Positions 27,221 through 36,723 are shown, counted from the stretch's first letter. The stretch: 64,000 bases of DNA from Leptolyngbya sp. PCC 6406 (GCF_000332095.2 NZ_KI913951.1:32497-96496); one strand, 5' to 3'. The notes: generated from the sequence alone by a model not told the origin. Numbers and translations are program-made.

Positions 27221-27655
27221 TTAGGGGGCTAGATCGCGGTGTTGCTGGTAGAGGCGGATGCAGTTAATCGCTACCCCTAGCGCTGCCTGAGTGCTGTTGA
27301 GCAGGATGGTTTTGGTTGACGCACACTGGTTCGTGACTTGGCGTTCTAGGCTGTCGCCCATGGCGGTGAGCTGGTCAGCGATTTCGCTCAGTACGTCCCG
27401 ATACCCAGCCGGGGGTGCCTCCCGCAGCGGCGGGGATACCGGGTCTGCTGAACGCGGGATGGAAACGCAGTCAACCCTATCGGGCTTCTGGCCCAGGGTG
27501 GCAGCAATAACGCGGGTTTTGCCGTACTGGTGGGCCAATGACTCCCCCACAGCACCGATGCCGTGGGTTTCGACCAGGGCTTGCAGTTGCACGTCCAGGT
27601 CAGAGGGGTTGGCGGTGAGTTGGAAAGGGTTGGGTGGGATGGGGAGTGCGGTCAT
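27221..27655 (-). CDS. Hypothetical plasmid protein
   Basis: The 144-residue protein has no recognised domain. Its middle (about 35-65) is Ala/Gly-rich and its C-terminal half is helical (DQLTAMGDSLERQVTNQC; TQAALGVAINCIRLYQQ). It belongs to the - strand set reading toward the coiled-coil ATPase. Codon use is that of the neighbouring backbone genes, which supports it as real. Confidence 0.5.
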   Translation of the reverse strand: MTALPIPPNPFQLTANPSDLDVQLQALVETHGIGAVGESLAHQYGKTRVIAATLGQKPDRVDCVSIPRSADPVSPPLREAPPAGYRDVLSEIADQLTAMGDSLERQVTNQCASTKTILLNSTQAALGVAINCIRLYQQHRDLAP

Positions 27656-27739
27656 GGGTTTGCTGGGTGATGAGGATCATCAGAGCGATGGCGATGAGGG
27701 TGGCGATCGCGAGAAGTGCGATCGCGGCCATTGGGAGCT

Positions 27740-28354
27740 TTATGGTGCGTTGTTTTTTTGAGGTGGGGCTGGAGACTTTGGGTTGGTAGCTGTAACCCCC
27801 ATCTCGGCAAGAGCATTAGCCTTCAGAGCTTCGACGGTGTGTTCGATCTCCGTAAAGGCTTTTTGAACTCGTGCTCTGGCATATTGCGAAAACAGGCCAT
27901 CCAGGTTTTCTACTTGGTGGCTGATGTCGTCCTGGATCAGCGCTAGTTCTCCGTCAGCCAGTTCCTGATCAAATTCAGAAAAAGAGCTTGTAATGGCTGT
28001 CGAGCGTCGTTTAACCAGCGATCCTCCTCTCAGAACGCCCGTATAGTCAGTGTTTCCGTTGACTGACTGGGGTTGTCGGCTATGGCCATCCAAGTCAAAT
28101 TCGAGATGCGGATTTGCCTGGAAAACAGCTTTTATATAGCCAGTCCGATCTCCTTTTTGGATGAAGTGGGCAGCCTTCCTTAATTGCTCAAGCCCATATC
28201 CCGTAAGGCTTCCATTGGGTTCTGTGACGAGTGACGGCTCTTTTCTGAATGCTTCGAGCACAAGCTTCTTATAAATTTTGATCGAAGATTCAGATTTTCC
28301 GAGTGCTTGGCTAGCTTGCGCGATGCTGTAAGCCTTGTCGTGCAATTGTTCCAT
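27740..28354 (-). CDS. Putative DNA-binding regulator (MerR-like N terminus)
   Basis: The 204-residue protein begins with a helix-turn-helix-like segment (YSIAQASQALGKSESSIKIY) and LTGYGLEQLRKAAHFIQ, as in MerR-type or plasmid regulator folds. The second half is helical and may dimerise. It diverges from a + strand gene at 28545 across a region with repeated palindromes (28398-28445), which are natural operator candidates. It probably represses this divergent promoter and perhaps the gene set to its left. Confidence 0.55.
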   Translation of the reverse strand: MEQLHDKAYSIAQASQALGKSESSIKIYKKLVLEAFRKEPSLVTEPNGSLTGYGLEQLRKAAHFIQKGDRTGYIKAVFQANPHLEFDLDGHSRQPQSVNGNTDYTGVLRGGSLVKRRSTAITSSFSEFDQELADGELALIQDDISHQVENLDGLFSQYARARVQKAFTEIEHTVEALKANALAEMGVTATNPKSPAPPQKNNAP

Positions 28355-28397
28355 TGCTCCACCTGTATCTGAGGTGCTGCCTTTAGTAACAGCTTGT

Positions 28398-28445
28398 CAA
28401 TGACTGGTTAATGCCTAGTCATTACCCTGGCAATGCCTAGTCATT
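28398..28445. promoter_or_regulatory. Repeated palindromic operator candidate
   Basis: AATGCCTAGTCATT occurs at 28410-28423 and 28432-28445, spaced 22 bp (about two helical turns) apart, and a related half-site CAATGACTGG lies at 28398-28407. Each unit is a near-palindrome AATGnCTAGnCATT. Further TGCATGAC boxes follow to about 28500. The position between two divergent genes suits an operator or an iteron cluster. Confidence 0.55.
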
Positions 28446-28544
28446 GACGTATCATGCATGACCTGTCATTAATGTGTCAAGGACTGATGCATGACAAAGC
28501 ATGTAAACTTGACTCAACAGATTGAAAACTGGTGAGTCGCCCCA

Positions 28545-28811
28545 ATGGATTGGAAGAGCATGGAATTGCCAAAACCCAAGAATCCAAGGCCACAGGCTGG
28601 CGAGCTAGGACTCTATGACTACTGGCGGCTTGTTGTGGCATCCAAGTTGGTTAAGAAGTCTGTGGCGGCAATGTTGCAGACTGCTGTCATTACCTACTTG
28701 GAGCGCAACTGGGAGAAGCACGAGACAAGGCTTACCTTAGAAGCCAACGAGCAAGGAATTTCACCAGAAGAGATGTTCTTGCGCTATGTCAACGAAGATA
28801 GTGACAAATAA
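28545..28811 (+). CDS. Small basic hypothetical protein
   Basis: This 88-residue protein is rich in Lys and Glu with a helical core (YDYWRLVVASKLVKKSVAAM, MLQTAVITYLERNWEK). It is the first gene of a + strand set downstream of the repeated palindromes and could be a ribbon-helix-helix-like accessory protein. No family is recognised. Confidence 0.5.
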   Translation: MDWKSMELPKPKNPRPQAGELGLYDYWRLVVASKLVKKSVAAMLQTAVITYLERNWEKHETRLTLEANEQGISPEEMFLRYVNEDSDK

Positions 28812-28826
28812 GCTGGGCTAAGTTGA

Positions 28827-29162
28827 GTGGATCCATGGCCTTGGCTTGTAACGAGGATGGCTAATTCTGACGACGTTCTACTTACCCTATCGACAAGGCT
28901 TGAGAGCATCGATAATTCTCTTCAGACCGTGGTGGCCTTGCTGGAGTCTATGAACAGCCATGTTGGCGCGATCGCGACCGACACCCGCACCAACACTCAG
29001 CAACTAGCGACCCTCTCTGAGAATCAAACCCGTACCCATGATGAATTTGCTGAACTCAGGGCCATGATTCGACAACAGCACGAAGTCAGCCAGCAGCAAG
29101 CGGCTACTACAGATAGATTGGTCAGCATTGTTGAAACCCTGATCGGACAGCGGGTCGCCTAA
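28827..29162 (+). CDS. Small coiled-coil protein, paralogue of the next gene
   Basis: The 111-residue protein (or 101, if it starts at the ATG at 28857) is a heptad-patterned coiled coil. Its C terminus (LRAMIRQQHE...TDRLVSIVETLIGQRVA) closely matches that of the next gene (ESLIRQQHE...IDRLIALTETLIQQRVA), indicating a tandem duplication with divergence at the N terminus. The start is uncertain because neither candidate has a good ribosome-binding site. Function unknown. Confidence 0.55.
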   Translation: MDPWPWLVTRMANSDDVLLTLSTRLESIDNSLQTVVALLESMNSHVGAIATDTRTNTQQLATLSENQTRTHDEFAELRAMIRQQHEVSQQQAATTDRLVSIVETLIGQRVA

Positions 29163-29191
29163 AGCACAAACTTACATAGCAAGGTGGAGCC

Positions 29192-29410
29192 ATGAATATC
29201 GCCCAGAATGTGGACCAAATCGAAGCCTTCATGGAAGGGCTGGCGCGACTGGAAAACACTGTCAATACTGGCTTTGATAGACTTGAACGGAATCTGACTA
29301 ACCTGGAATCCCTAATTCGCCAGCAACACGAAACCACCCAAATGCAGGCTAGACACATTGATCGACTGATAGCCCTGACTGAGACGCTGATTCAACAACG
29401 GGTGGCCTAA
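29192..29410 (+). CDS. Small coiled-coil protein
   Basis: The 72-residue helical protein has a good GGTGGAG ribosome-binding site. Its C terminus repeats that of the preceding gene, while its first codons (MNIAQ) and the bases just before them repeat the start of the following gene at 29526. It looks like a mosaic of its two neighbours. Confidence 0.55.
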   Translation: MNIAQNVDQIEAFMEGLARLENTVNTGFDRLERNLTNLESLIRQQHETTQMQARHIDRLIALTETLIQQRVA

Positions 29411-29525
29411 AGGGCAAGCTCCCACAGTGCTGCGTTGTCCCACGCTGAGTTTGATCCCGAACCTTCAAAGCCAGTCAGCAGCCCCAAACCCGCTATATCT
29501 GCCGATTCAGGAGCGAGATAGAGCC

Positions 29526-30035
29526 ATGAATATCGCCCAATTAGTCTTTTGTTGGCCCCGTGAGGCAAAATATTCGTGCGAGCCTGAAACCTATGAAGGG
29601 TGGGCTATTGAGCATCACTCCCTGGAGCTGGGAACGACACCCCTGCGGGTAGGTGATATTCGCCACTGGGAGGATCTCGATTGGAAGGTGGCAAAAATTG
29701 AAGCGTATGCGGCTCAAGGGGATACCCACAGTCGTTTCAGCGTTGTCATGCTGACCTTGGATGGGGCAGAGCCTCAACACGATCCCTGGGATGACGATGA
29801 TCCCCAACTGATGTCGATTTATATCAGTGGCGAGGATTTTGTATTTGGGTGGCCAGAGCACAGTGAATTTTTACCCAAGCTCGGTGGCTCGGCTCCCCAG
29901 TTGGATGGCTGGGAAGTCGCAAGCCTTCAAGACTTTGAAGGTCTGCACGTTACTAATAGCTATACTCGTGTGCGGGTCTGCTGGTGTGCGCCCACTAGGG
30001 TCAGTGAACCGGCAGTAGCTATGGCATCCGCATAG
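29526..30035 (+). CDS. Hypothetical acidic protein
   Basis: The 169-residue acidic protein contains a DPWDDDDPQ patch and predicted beta strands (LMSIYISGEDFVFGW, YTRVRVCWCAP). The ATG at 29526 is chosen over an upstream in-frame start at 29427 because GAGATAGAGCC precedes it and because the MNIAQ start is shared with the gene before. It closes the + strand set begun at 28545. No family recognised. Confidence 0.5.
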   Translation: MNIAQLVFCWPREAKYSCEPETYEGWAIEHHSLELGTTPLRVGDIRHWEDLDWKVAKIEAYAAQGDTHSRFSVVMLTLDGAEPQHDPWDDDDPQLMSIYISGEDFVFGWPEHSEFLPKLGGSAPQLDGWEVASLQDFEGLHVTNSYTRVRVCWCAPTRVSEPAVAMASA

Positions 30036-30056
30036 GTTAGGCAGCAAGCGCTTTCC

Positions 30057-30200
30057 CTATGGCTCCCAGAGGGGAGCGTCCAACATTGTCTGAATCACTA
30101 GCGATCGCCGCTCCAGCTCCAGCAAGGCATCCCGCCGCTTAATGTGGTTTTGCCAATCTCGATGCTCAGACGAGCCTACCCGTTTCAACCCCCTCAACGG
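30057..30200 (-). pseudogene. 3'-end copy of the small gene at 32022
   Basis: The - strand encodes RVGSSEHRDW...RRDALLELERRSL and ends MLDAPLWEP with a stop at 30057-30059, a diverged copy of the last 45 codons of the gene at 32022-32333. Start and N terminus are missing. Together the two copies flank the DUF262 restriction gene as direct repeats. Confidence 0.7.
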
Positions 30201-30232
30201 AAGTGGTTTGAACGAACTCAGGAAGATGGCCA

Positions 30233-31957
30233 ATGGCGACCATGAACTTCAACACCACCAACTCCACCTTCCGCCAACTCCTGGGTAATGGCCTCACTTA
30301 TCATGTCCCTCCCTTTCAGCGCGACTATTCCTGGGGCGAAGACGAATGGGATGATCTCTGGCAGGACATCATTGGCCTTTTTGAGGAAGATGGTGAACCC
30401 GCCCACTATATGGGCTACCTGGTGTTGCAATCGTCCGACAGCAAGCGCTTTGACATCATTGATGGGCAGCAGCGGATGACCACCATCAGCATTATGGTTT
30501 TGGCGGGTCTGTCGTACCTTGACGATCTGGTCGCTGCTGACCTAGATGCTGACAATAACCGTCGCCGCAAAGAGCAACTCCAAAATAGTTACATCGGCTA
30601 TGTCGATCCCGTGAGTCTGGTGCCGCGCTCTAAGCTGGAACTCAATCGCCACAACAATCGGTTCTACCAAACTTATCTGGTGCCTCTAGAACGCATTCCC
30701 CAACGGGGACTCAATGCCTCAGAACACCAACTCCGCAAAGCCTTTGGTTGGTTCAAAGACCGCCTCAAAGCCCGCTTGGGTATGCAGCCCAACAGTGGGC
30801 AAAACTTTGCGGCCTTTATTGATTCTCTGGTGGACAAACTGTTCTTCACCGTCATTACCGTTACCGATGAGCTAAACGCCTTTAAGGTCTTTGAAACCCT
30901 CAATGCCCGAGGCGTCCGCCTTTCTGCAACCGACCTACTGAAGAACTACTTGTTCTCTCTAATCAGCACTGGGGAAACCCACGAAACTGAAATCCAGTCC
31001 CTGGAAGAGCGGTGGGAGCGCATTGTGGGCTTGCTGGGGAGTGAAAGCTTTCCAGAGTTTCTGCGGGTATTTTGGAACAGCCGAAATCGGTTGGTGCGTA
31101 AGACCGACCTGTTTAAGGCCATTCGCCGACATATTACGACCCGTGAGGGGGCGTTTACCCTGGTGCGGGATCTCGACTACTGCGCCGATATTTACTCAGC
31201 CCTGCGAGATTCCCAAGATGCCCGGTGGGATGTAGACGAGCGCCAAGCCCTGAAGCATCTGGTAATGTTTGGTGTGCGCCAGCCGTTGGCAATGCTGCTG
31301 GCCTCTTATCAACGCTTCTTTGATGCTGAACGGGCCTCTTTTACGCGCATTCTTCGGGCCATAGCAGTAATCTCGCTGCGCTATAACGTCATCTGCAACC
31401 TGCCGACCCATGAGCAGGAGACGCTCTACAACGACATTGCCTGGAAAGTCTCTGATGGCACCTATGGGAGCTATCAGGCAGTCCAAGCAGCCCTGCGGCG
31501 AGTTTATCCAGACGATCGCCAGTTCAAAGGGGCCTTCTCGGAAAAAGAACTCCGCACGACCAGCAGCCGGAACAAGAAAGTGGTGCGCTATATCCTGTTT
31601 GAAATTGAACGACAGCGATCAGGGCAAGATTTTGACTTTGAAAGTGAGACCTATAATCTGGAGCACATCCTGCCAGAAAAACCCTCAGAAGACTGGGCTG
31701 ACATTGAGGAGGCCAAGCAAAACCGCTTGATTTATCGCCTGGGTAACATGACGCCCTTAGAGACCAATCGCAATCGAGACCTGGGGAATGCGAACTATGC
31801 CGCCAAACGAGCGGTTTATGAGACGAGTGATTTTCAGATTACGAATGCGATCGCAGAGCGCTATGAAACCTGGGATGAGACGAAGATCGAGGCCCGACAA
31901 AAGCACCTAGCGGACGTAGCAGCCAGTATTTGGCGGATAAATTTTGTTGATTCTTAG
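30233..31957 (+). CDS. GmrSD-type (DUF262/DUF1524) restriction protein
   Basis: The 574-residue protein has an N-terminal DUF262 domain ([19 protein letters not shown]; then [12 protein letters not shown], the nucleotide-binding DGQQR motif) and a C-terminal DUF1524 HNH-like nuclease ([10 protein letters not shown] with the catalytic His near residue 480, then [13 protein letters not shown]). Fused proteins of this kind restrict modified foreign DNA in an NTP-dependent way (type IV restriction, GmrSD). The frame is intact and the motifs complete, so it is probably active. It stands alone between two copies of the 3' end of a small - strand gene, as if carried in as a cassette. Confidence 0.9.
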   Translation: MATMNFNTTNSTFRQLLGNGLTYHVPPFQRDYSWGEDEWDDLWQDIIGLFEEDGEPAHYMGYLVLQSSDSKRFDIIDGQQRMTTISIMVLAGLSYLDDLVAADLDADNNRRRKEQLQNSYIGYVDPVSLVPRSKLELNRHNNRFYQTYLVPLERIPQRGLNASEHQLRKAFGWFKDRLKARLGMQPNSGQNFAAFIDSLVDKLFFTVITVTDELNAFKVFETLNARGVRLSATDLLKNYLFSLISTGETHETEIQSLEERWERIVGLLGSESFPEFLRVFWNSRNRLVRKTDLFKAIRRHITTREGAFTLVRDLDYCADIYSALRDSQDARWDVDERQALKHLVMFGVRQPLAMLLASYQRFFDAERASFTRILRAIAVISLRYNVICNLPTHEQETLYNDIAWKVSDGTYGSYQAVQAALRRVYPDDRQFKGAFSEKELRTTSSRNKKVVRYILFEIERQRSGQDFDFESETYNLEHILPEKPSEDWADIEEAKQNRLIYRLGNMTPLETNRNRDLGNANYAAKRAVYETSDFQITNAIAERYETWDETKIEARQKHLADVAASIWRINFVDS

Positions 31958-32021
31958 CGGCTTAAGGCCGGATTCAGATCAGACTTTTGCTGATGGGTGC
32001 TTTTCGCGATCGCGCTTTCCT

Positions 32022-32333
32022 TCAGGGCTCCCAGATGGGGGCATCCAGCATGGCTTGAATCGCCAGCGATCGCCGCTCAATCTCCAGTAAGGCATCCCGT
32101 CGCCGAATCCGTTGCTGCCAATCCCGATGGTCAGCCGACCCCACCCGCTGTAATCCTCTGCTGCGCGACTTGCCCCACATTGCCTTCTCCGCCTTGAGTC
32201 GGGCATAGTCCACCTCCCGGCCACCGGGACGATACACCTCGATCCAAACCCCCGATGGCGCGATCGGGCCGCTGGCTTCAATGCGATCTCGGTGGGTACG
32301 CAGTTCTTCGATGGCCTGGTGAAGGGCGTTCAT
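32022..32333 (-). CDS. Small conserved plasmid protein
   Basis: The protein is about 103 residues, basic and helical, with GVWIEVYRPGGREVDYARL in the middle and RRRDALLEIERRSLAIQAML near the end. The family is unknown to me. Its 3' end recurs at 30057-30200 and 41645-41683, making it a repeated landmark at rearrangement points. An in-frame GTG at 32348 is an alternative start. Confidence 0.6.
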   Translation of the reverse strand: MNALHQAIEELRTHRDRIEASGPIAPSGVWIEVYRPGGREVDYARLKAEKAMWGKSRSRGLQRVGSADHRDWQQRIRRRDALLEIERRSLAIQAMLDAPIWEP

Positions 32334-32451
32334 ATCGTTTGGCTGCACTGCTTTGACACGACAATTCTATCATCTTTGTCGTTTGATTGGCAGAAAACCA
32401 AACGACAAAAAATGAAATCAATTGCGTTCCCTAAGAGGTGCGATCGCTTAG

Positions 32452-33153
32452 CTACAGGTCTGCTGGGTCAACGCCGAGTTCGAGGAGTTTGGCAAAAGCG
32501 AGATCGCGTTCCTGTTGGGCCTGATCGCGTTCCTGCTGGGCCTGGTTGCGTTCCTCAATGAACTCCCTGGGATCTTTGAAGCGTTCACCGTTGGGATGGA
32601 AGATGGCAAGACCGTCCTCAAACATCTCGAAACGGATGCCCATTGTGGGAGATGCCCAGGGAAAATCCATCCGCATGATGGGGGTCAGGTCTTCGTTAGG
32701 GGCGGATCGGACTAAGCCCCAAAAGTCGAAGGAATCCGGGTCGTAGAAAAACATCTCCAAGACCCCGTACTTGCGGTAGAACCCCTGCTTCGCCAGCATT
32801 TCGCGGGCACTGTTGCTGGGGGAGAGAATTTCAAAGACAACCTGCGGCGCGATGTTGTCCTCTTCCCATTGTTTGTAGCTGCCGCGTTCGTGGAACGTCG
32901 CCCCTGGGGAATCACTATCGGGCCGTCCCAACACCACCATGACATCCGGTGCCTGGGCTGGCACTGGGGGCTCATCAACCTGAACGGGATACCACAGCAG
33001 ATCCCCGGCCACTAAAGCTGTTTGCCCCTGGAGAAGCTGCTTCAGATTCGTAACCAGGCGAACAATCCACCGATACTGGAGGGTGTTGTCGGCCATTGGC
33101 TTACCGTCTGAATCAGGATAGAGTGTTGTGCTGTCTACAAGGGTTTGCACCAT
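32452..33153 (-). CDS. Uma2 family (PD-(D/E)XK) protein 1
   Basis: The 233-residue protein is of the Uma2/DUF820 type abundant in cyanobacteria: PDVMVVLGRP, then APQVVFEILSPSN, the variant PD-(D/E)XK motif, and KYGVLEMFFYDPD. Cellular function is unsettled, though a nuclease fold is established for the family. The C terminus carries repeated QAQQERD units, a coiled-coil tail common in this group. A MITE lies in its upstream region. Confidence 0.85.
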   Translation of the reverse strand: MVQTLVDSTTLYPDSDGKPMADNTLQYRWIVRLVTNLKQLLQGQTALVAGDLLWYPVQVDEPPVPAQAPDVMVVLGRPDSDSPGATFHERGSYKQWEEDNIAPQVVFEILSPSNSAREMLAKQGFYRKYGVLEMFFYDPDSFDFWGLVRSAPNEDLTPIMRMDFPWASPTMGIRFEMFEDGLAIFHPNGERFKDPREFIEERNQAQQERDQAQQERDLAFAKLLELGVDPADL

Positions 33154-33268
33154 TGCGGGTCACCGCGTCGGGACTTCTGCGAGATAGCTGTATTGTAGCG
33201 ATGACGGGCTACCCGCCCCATTTTATGTAGGAAATGGGTAATCCAAGGATGAACCCAACGATGCACTA

Positions 33269-33394
33269 AGTAGGTCAGGTTAATTAATCCGAGGCTTGTG
33301 AACACGTACTTGAGCACCTGAAACAGTCTGTGTGCAAGGATCTAAGAGGGTTTACTGTTCGTAACACACCTCGAACTTTATACGCTGACCTACT
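33269..33394. mobile_element. 126-bp MITE, copy 2
   Basis: Same length, ends (AGTAGGTC/GACCTACT) and TA flanks (33267-33268 and 33395-33396) as the element at 3709-3834, with many internal differences. It lies between two Uma2 genes without interrupting either. Confidence 0.75.
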
Positions 33395-33411
33395 TAGCAA
33401 CTAAAGCTAAT

Positions 33412-34092
33412 TTATTGAGGTGTCCTATTATTTTGATTCCGTAACCACATGCGTAGTTCATTGATCAGGCTATTATGATTGTTAGATTGCTTGCCACGCT
33501 CCAGAAGATTTTCAAGACTTTCTGCTGAAAGTAACGCAAAAATTGAGCTGTATTTACACTCAACATATTCCCGCTGGTGCAATTGCAAAATTGCTAACCC
33601 CTGACGGTTATAACGCCAGATTTCTGGTACGCCCATGGACTTGTAGATATTCAGGCGCGATCGCGACGAACTAGTAATGTCTACTTCAACCACTAAATCG
33701 GGTGGAAAATCTTTTGGAGGGACAGGATCTTCGGGATTGACTCGCTCAGCATTCTGAATATAGAAACAAGAATCTGGCTCGACTCCTTGTTCTACTTCTT
33801 CGGAATCAAACGTTGTTGATCCGAGAGAGAGAACATTCATCCCTAGTTCTTCTGTCAATGTCGTGATAATGCGTTCTAATAGCCGGTTAATCAGCTCGTG
33901 TAATTTTGATGGCATCTTAATTTCCAGGGTGCCACGATCATAGGCAAGTCGAGCAGAGCGATGTTCTCCCATATCAGCAAGGAGAGCCTGATAGGTTTGC
34001 CAGGTGACGTTATGAAGAACCACAAAAGGAAGTTGTAGAACTCCCCCATCATTTGGAGGAATGTGATTAATGGTTTGTGCTGAGCTGACCAT
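33412..34092 (-). CDS. Uma2 family (PD-(D/E)XK) protein 2
   Basis: The 226-residue protein is of the Uma2 family: MPSKLHELINRLLERIITTL, then PDSCFYIQN, FPPDLVVEVDITSSSRSRL (acidic core motif) and YKSMGVPEIWRYNRQGLAIL. It differs strongly from the Uma2 at 32452, so the two are not recent duplicates. The ATG at 34092 follows an AGAGGTA-type ribosome-binding site. Confidence 0.85.
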   Translation of the reverse strand: MVSSAQTINHIPPNDGGVLQLPFVVLHNVTWQTYQALLADMGEHRSARLAYDRGTLEIKMPSKLHELINRLLERIITTLTEELGMNVLSLGSTTFDSEEVEQGVEPDSCFYIQNAERVNPEDPVPPKDFPPDLVVEVDITSSSRSRLNIYKSMGVPEIWRYNRQGLAILQLHQREYVECKYSSIFALLSAESLENLLERGKQSNNHNSLINELRMWLRNQNNRTPQ

Positions 34093-34523
34093 CAGGGATT
34101 ACCTCTCAAGGCGATTGCTCGACTGCGCGCTGACTTTAGTCGAATTGAAACTCGACTTTAGCACCCACAAACCACTTTCATGTAATGGAAGGCCCCAAAA
34201 TGGGGCTATGGTTTCCCTATGGCTGCGCGGAATCCTGTGGTGGAGGTGACCCCTCATCCTGTGGAGTCTAAAGGCATAGTCCCCATCGCGGCATCGCGGC
34301 CACCCAGATGAGAGACCGCAATCCAACCCCCTGATAGCGCGATCGCGCCAGATTTAGCACCAACTCGCCCTCTACACCCCAGGGATGTTCAGCACAGACC
34401 AGATAAAGGCTGTAGGCATAGAAGCGGCATTGGTAGCACCTGGAAGCTTGTGAAGATGGCTCATGTGCTCTGGGGCAGATTCAGGACTGTCTTACAGGAC
34501 AGAGGACAAGGATGCCCAGAATC
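34093..34523. other. Intergenic region, nothing recognised
   Basis: About 430 bp with no frame that looks coding. A short repeated CGACTTTAG word near 34125-34170 could form a small hairpin. The promoter of the - strand Uma2 gene should lie at the left edge. Confidence 0.4.
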
Positions 34524-35114
34524 TCAGTCACCCGACTTACACCGCACCCGTGAACCCTCCCCAATGCTGTTAACAGGATACGCCTGATAGATGCGAGTCA
34601 CCGCATCGGCATAGCTCTCTCGCGTGTAGGCCGCCGCCGTCCCTAGCAGCGCGTCGATCAACCTTTGGGTAAAGAAGGGAGACAGGGTAAAGAACCGCAG
34701 CCCCTTTACCGTCATACCGGGCCAGGTGGTGAGGATGGTGGCGATCGCGAGTCGAGCGTCGGGTTCGGCCCTGAACTCATCGAAGTGGGGCAGCACGTCA
34801 GGATCGAAGCGAGACAGGTGGAAGGGGCATTCCTGCCACGGCAGCACCACCTTGGCCTGGATGTGCTTGCCGAAACCTTTGGTGGGTAGGAGTTCCAAGA
34901 TTCGGTAGCAGACAAAGGGCATCTGCTCAATGATGTTGAGGCCAAATTCAAATACACCCCGCTCAACGCCACGGATCTCTGCGGCGTTGAGGTTACTGAG
35001 GCTGATGTGGAGTTCGCAGGCGCTATCCATCCAGGTGAGGCGGGAGCCCTCGGCTTCTTGGGCAGGATGAAGGCGATCGCCAATGCTGATCTGCTCTAGG
35101 TAGCGCTCTGCCAT
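34524..35114 (-). CDS. Hypothetical protein
   Basis: The 196-residue protein has backbone-like codon use and no recognised motif. It contains predicted beta strands (CELHISLSNLNAAEIRGVE, GLRFFTLSPFFTQRLIDAL). It begins where an ArsR-like fragment runs out, which suggests its original upstream region was replaced. Function unknown. Confidence 0.5.
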   Translation of the reverse strand: MAERYLEQISIGDRLHPAQEAEGSRLTWMDSACELHISLSNLNAAEIRGVERGVFEFGLNIIEQMPFVCYRILELLPTKGFGKHIQAKVVLPWQECPFHLSRFDPDVLPHFDEFRAEPDARLAIATILTTWPGMTVKGLRFFTLSPFFTQRLIDALLGTAAAYTRESYADAVTRIYQAYPVNSIGEGSRVRCKSGD

Positions 35115-35253
35115 GGGTGGGGTGGGTGGAGTCGCTTGTATGGTACCAGGGTTTCCTAGCGGTGTCAGGACTGTCCTGTGGGACGCTATTCCCTCTAAAT
35201 CTTACGAATTGCTTTGCCAGCTCAGCCATGTGCCAACTGCCGCCGTCTTTACA

Positions 35254-35430
35254 TCCGGCTTTCTCCAACACACTGATGTGCTTTGCGATCGCGGCCAAGG
35301 ACATCGCATAGGGTTCCGCTAATTCGCTGATAGTACACTCTGTTCTCGATACCCGTTCAAGGATCTCTCGTCGTGTCACGTCGGCGAGAGCAGCAAAAAT
35401 TTTATTGAGGGTAATACTTGAATCAATCAT
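35254..35430 (-). pseudogene. Truncated ArsR-family regulator
   Basis: The first 59 codons are a clear ArsR winged-helix N terminus (IFAALADVTRREILERVSR, then CTISELAEPYAMSLAAIAKH with the recognition helix). Homology ends at SVLEKAG; the frame continues into unrelated codons that overlap the next gene in another phase. The wing and dimerisation helix are lost, so the product is unlikely to work. Confidence 0.65.
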
Positions 35431-35620
35431 GTGGTTGAATGATGGATCCTGGCAAAGGCACTGTCAAGCGTATTGCTACTAATCTAGGTTGTAATTTCAG
35501 GAGGCCGAGGTGTATTAACCCAAATTGTCATGCTCTTAAAACTGGGTGATACAGAATCTTTCGCCCGTCTGCTTCATCGACTGGTTAGCTGGCGGCAATA
35601 TTCAATCCATAAGCGCACAC

Positions 35621-36517
35621 CTAACCCGAAATAGCCTGCTTGAGAAAATCAATGAACACGCGAACTTTGAGTGGAACATAGGCGCGAGAAGGATAAACCA
35701 ACCAAGCGGCGGTACTGAACTCCGTTGCCGTTACATCGTAACTTGGAAACACATTGACTAGTTTCCCGTTCCGTAAATCGTCGTCAATTAGCCAGTGCGG
35801 TAGTAACGCCAACCCCATTCCTGTGATTGCACACTGCTGAAGAGCGATCGCATTCGAGATAATCGTATCTCCTTGAACAAGAATTTCACTTTCGTTTTGC
35901 TCGATATCTCTAAATTTCCACTTAGAGCGGAATCCTGCTAAGGGAAAAAGGAGGCAGTTATGGTTTGTGATATCACTAGGACATTGAGGATACCCTGATT
36001 GTTTAAGATACTGTGGACTTGCACAGACAGAATAACGAGTTTGCAGCAATTGTTGGACAATCAACGTTGAGTCCGCTAATAAACCTAGTCGAATTGCAAG
36101 ATCAATATGTTCTGCAAAGAGATCAACGTTTGTATCTGTTAGCACTAGATCAATCACGAGATCAGGATATATCAATCGAAAGTTGGGCAATAGCGGAACA
36201 ATGGACTTCAGCCCGAAAGCAACAGATGCTGTAACCCGCAGCGTTCCTTTCGGTTGGCCAGAGATATCAACCGCCACATCAATCGCCTGCTGCATCTCTT
36301 TGACCAGTGGTTCAATCCGCTGAAAATACGTCACCCCGGCTTCTGTGAGAGACAATTGCCGCGTTGTGCGCTGGAGCAAGCGGATACCAAGTTCTTTTTC
36401 TAAACCTGTGATCGCCCGTGATACTGACGAAGGATCAACATTGCGCTCCCGTGCCACCGCCGCAAAGCTGCCTTGCTTGACAACATCCACAAAGGTTTGC
36501 AGAACAGATAGTTCCAT
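35621..36517 (-). CDS. LysR-family transcriptional regulator
   Basis: The protein of about 298 residues has the LysR helix-turn-helix at 1-62 (GSFAAVARERNVDPSSVSRA, then EKELGIRLLQRTTRQLSLTE) and a two-lobed effector-binding domain (about 88-290). It is transcribed divergently from a 3-hydroxyisobutyrate-dehydrogenase-like gene, its probable target. The start at 36517 gives the usual MELSVLQTF opening; an in-frame GTG-type start at 36538 adds seven residues. Confidence 0.92.
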   Translation of the reverse strand: MELSVLQTFVDVVKQGSFAAVARERNVDPSSVSRAITGLEKELGIRLLQRTTRQLSLTEAGVTYFQRIEPLVKEMQQAIDVAVDISGQPKGTLRVTASVAFGLKSIVPLLPNFRLIYPDLVIDLVLTDTNVDLFAEHIDLAIRLGLLADSTLIVQQLLQTRYSVCASPQYLKQSGYPQCPSDITNHNCLLFPLAGFRSKWKFRDIEQNESEILVQGDTIISNAIALQQCAITGMGLALLPHWLIDDDLRNGKLVNVFPSYDVTATEFSTAAWLVYPSRAYVPLKVRVFIDFLKQAISG

Positions 36518-36723
36518 CGCTAAGTGTACAGACCTCACCCTATTCGTGCATTATAAACATTGATTTTTATTTGAATAACAGGATTCACGGATTTACGAGC
36601 ATGGGTCATGGGATATTCGTGCGAAATTTGCACGAGATAAGTTCATGAATTCGTATTTATTGTTGATTTGGCAGTGACTATAGTGAGGTCATCTTGAAAG
36701 ACTGCTCACAGGAGATCGGAAAA

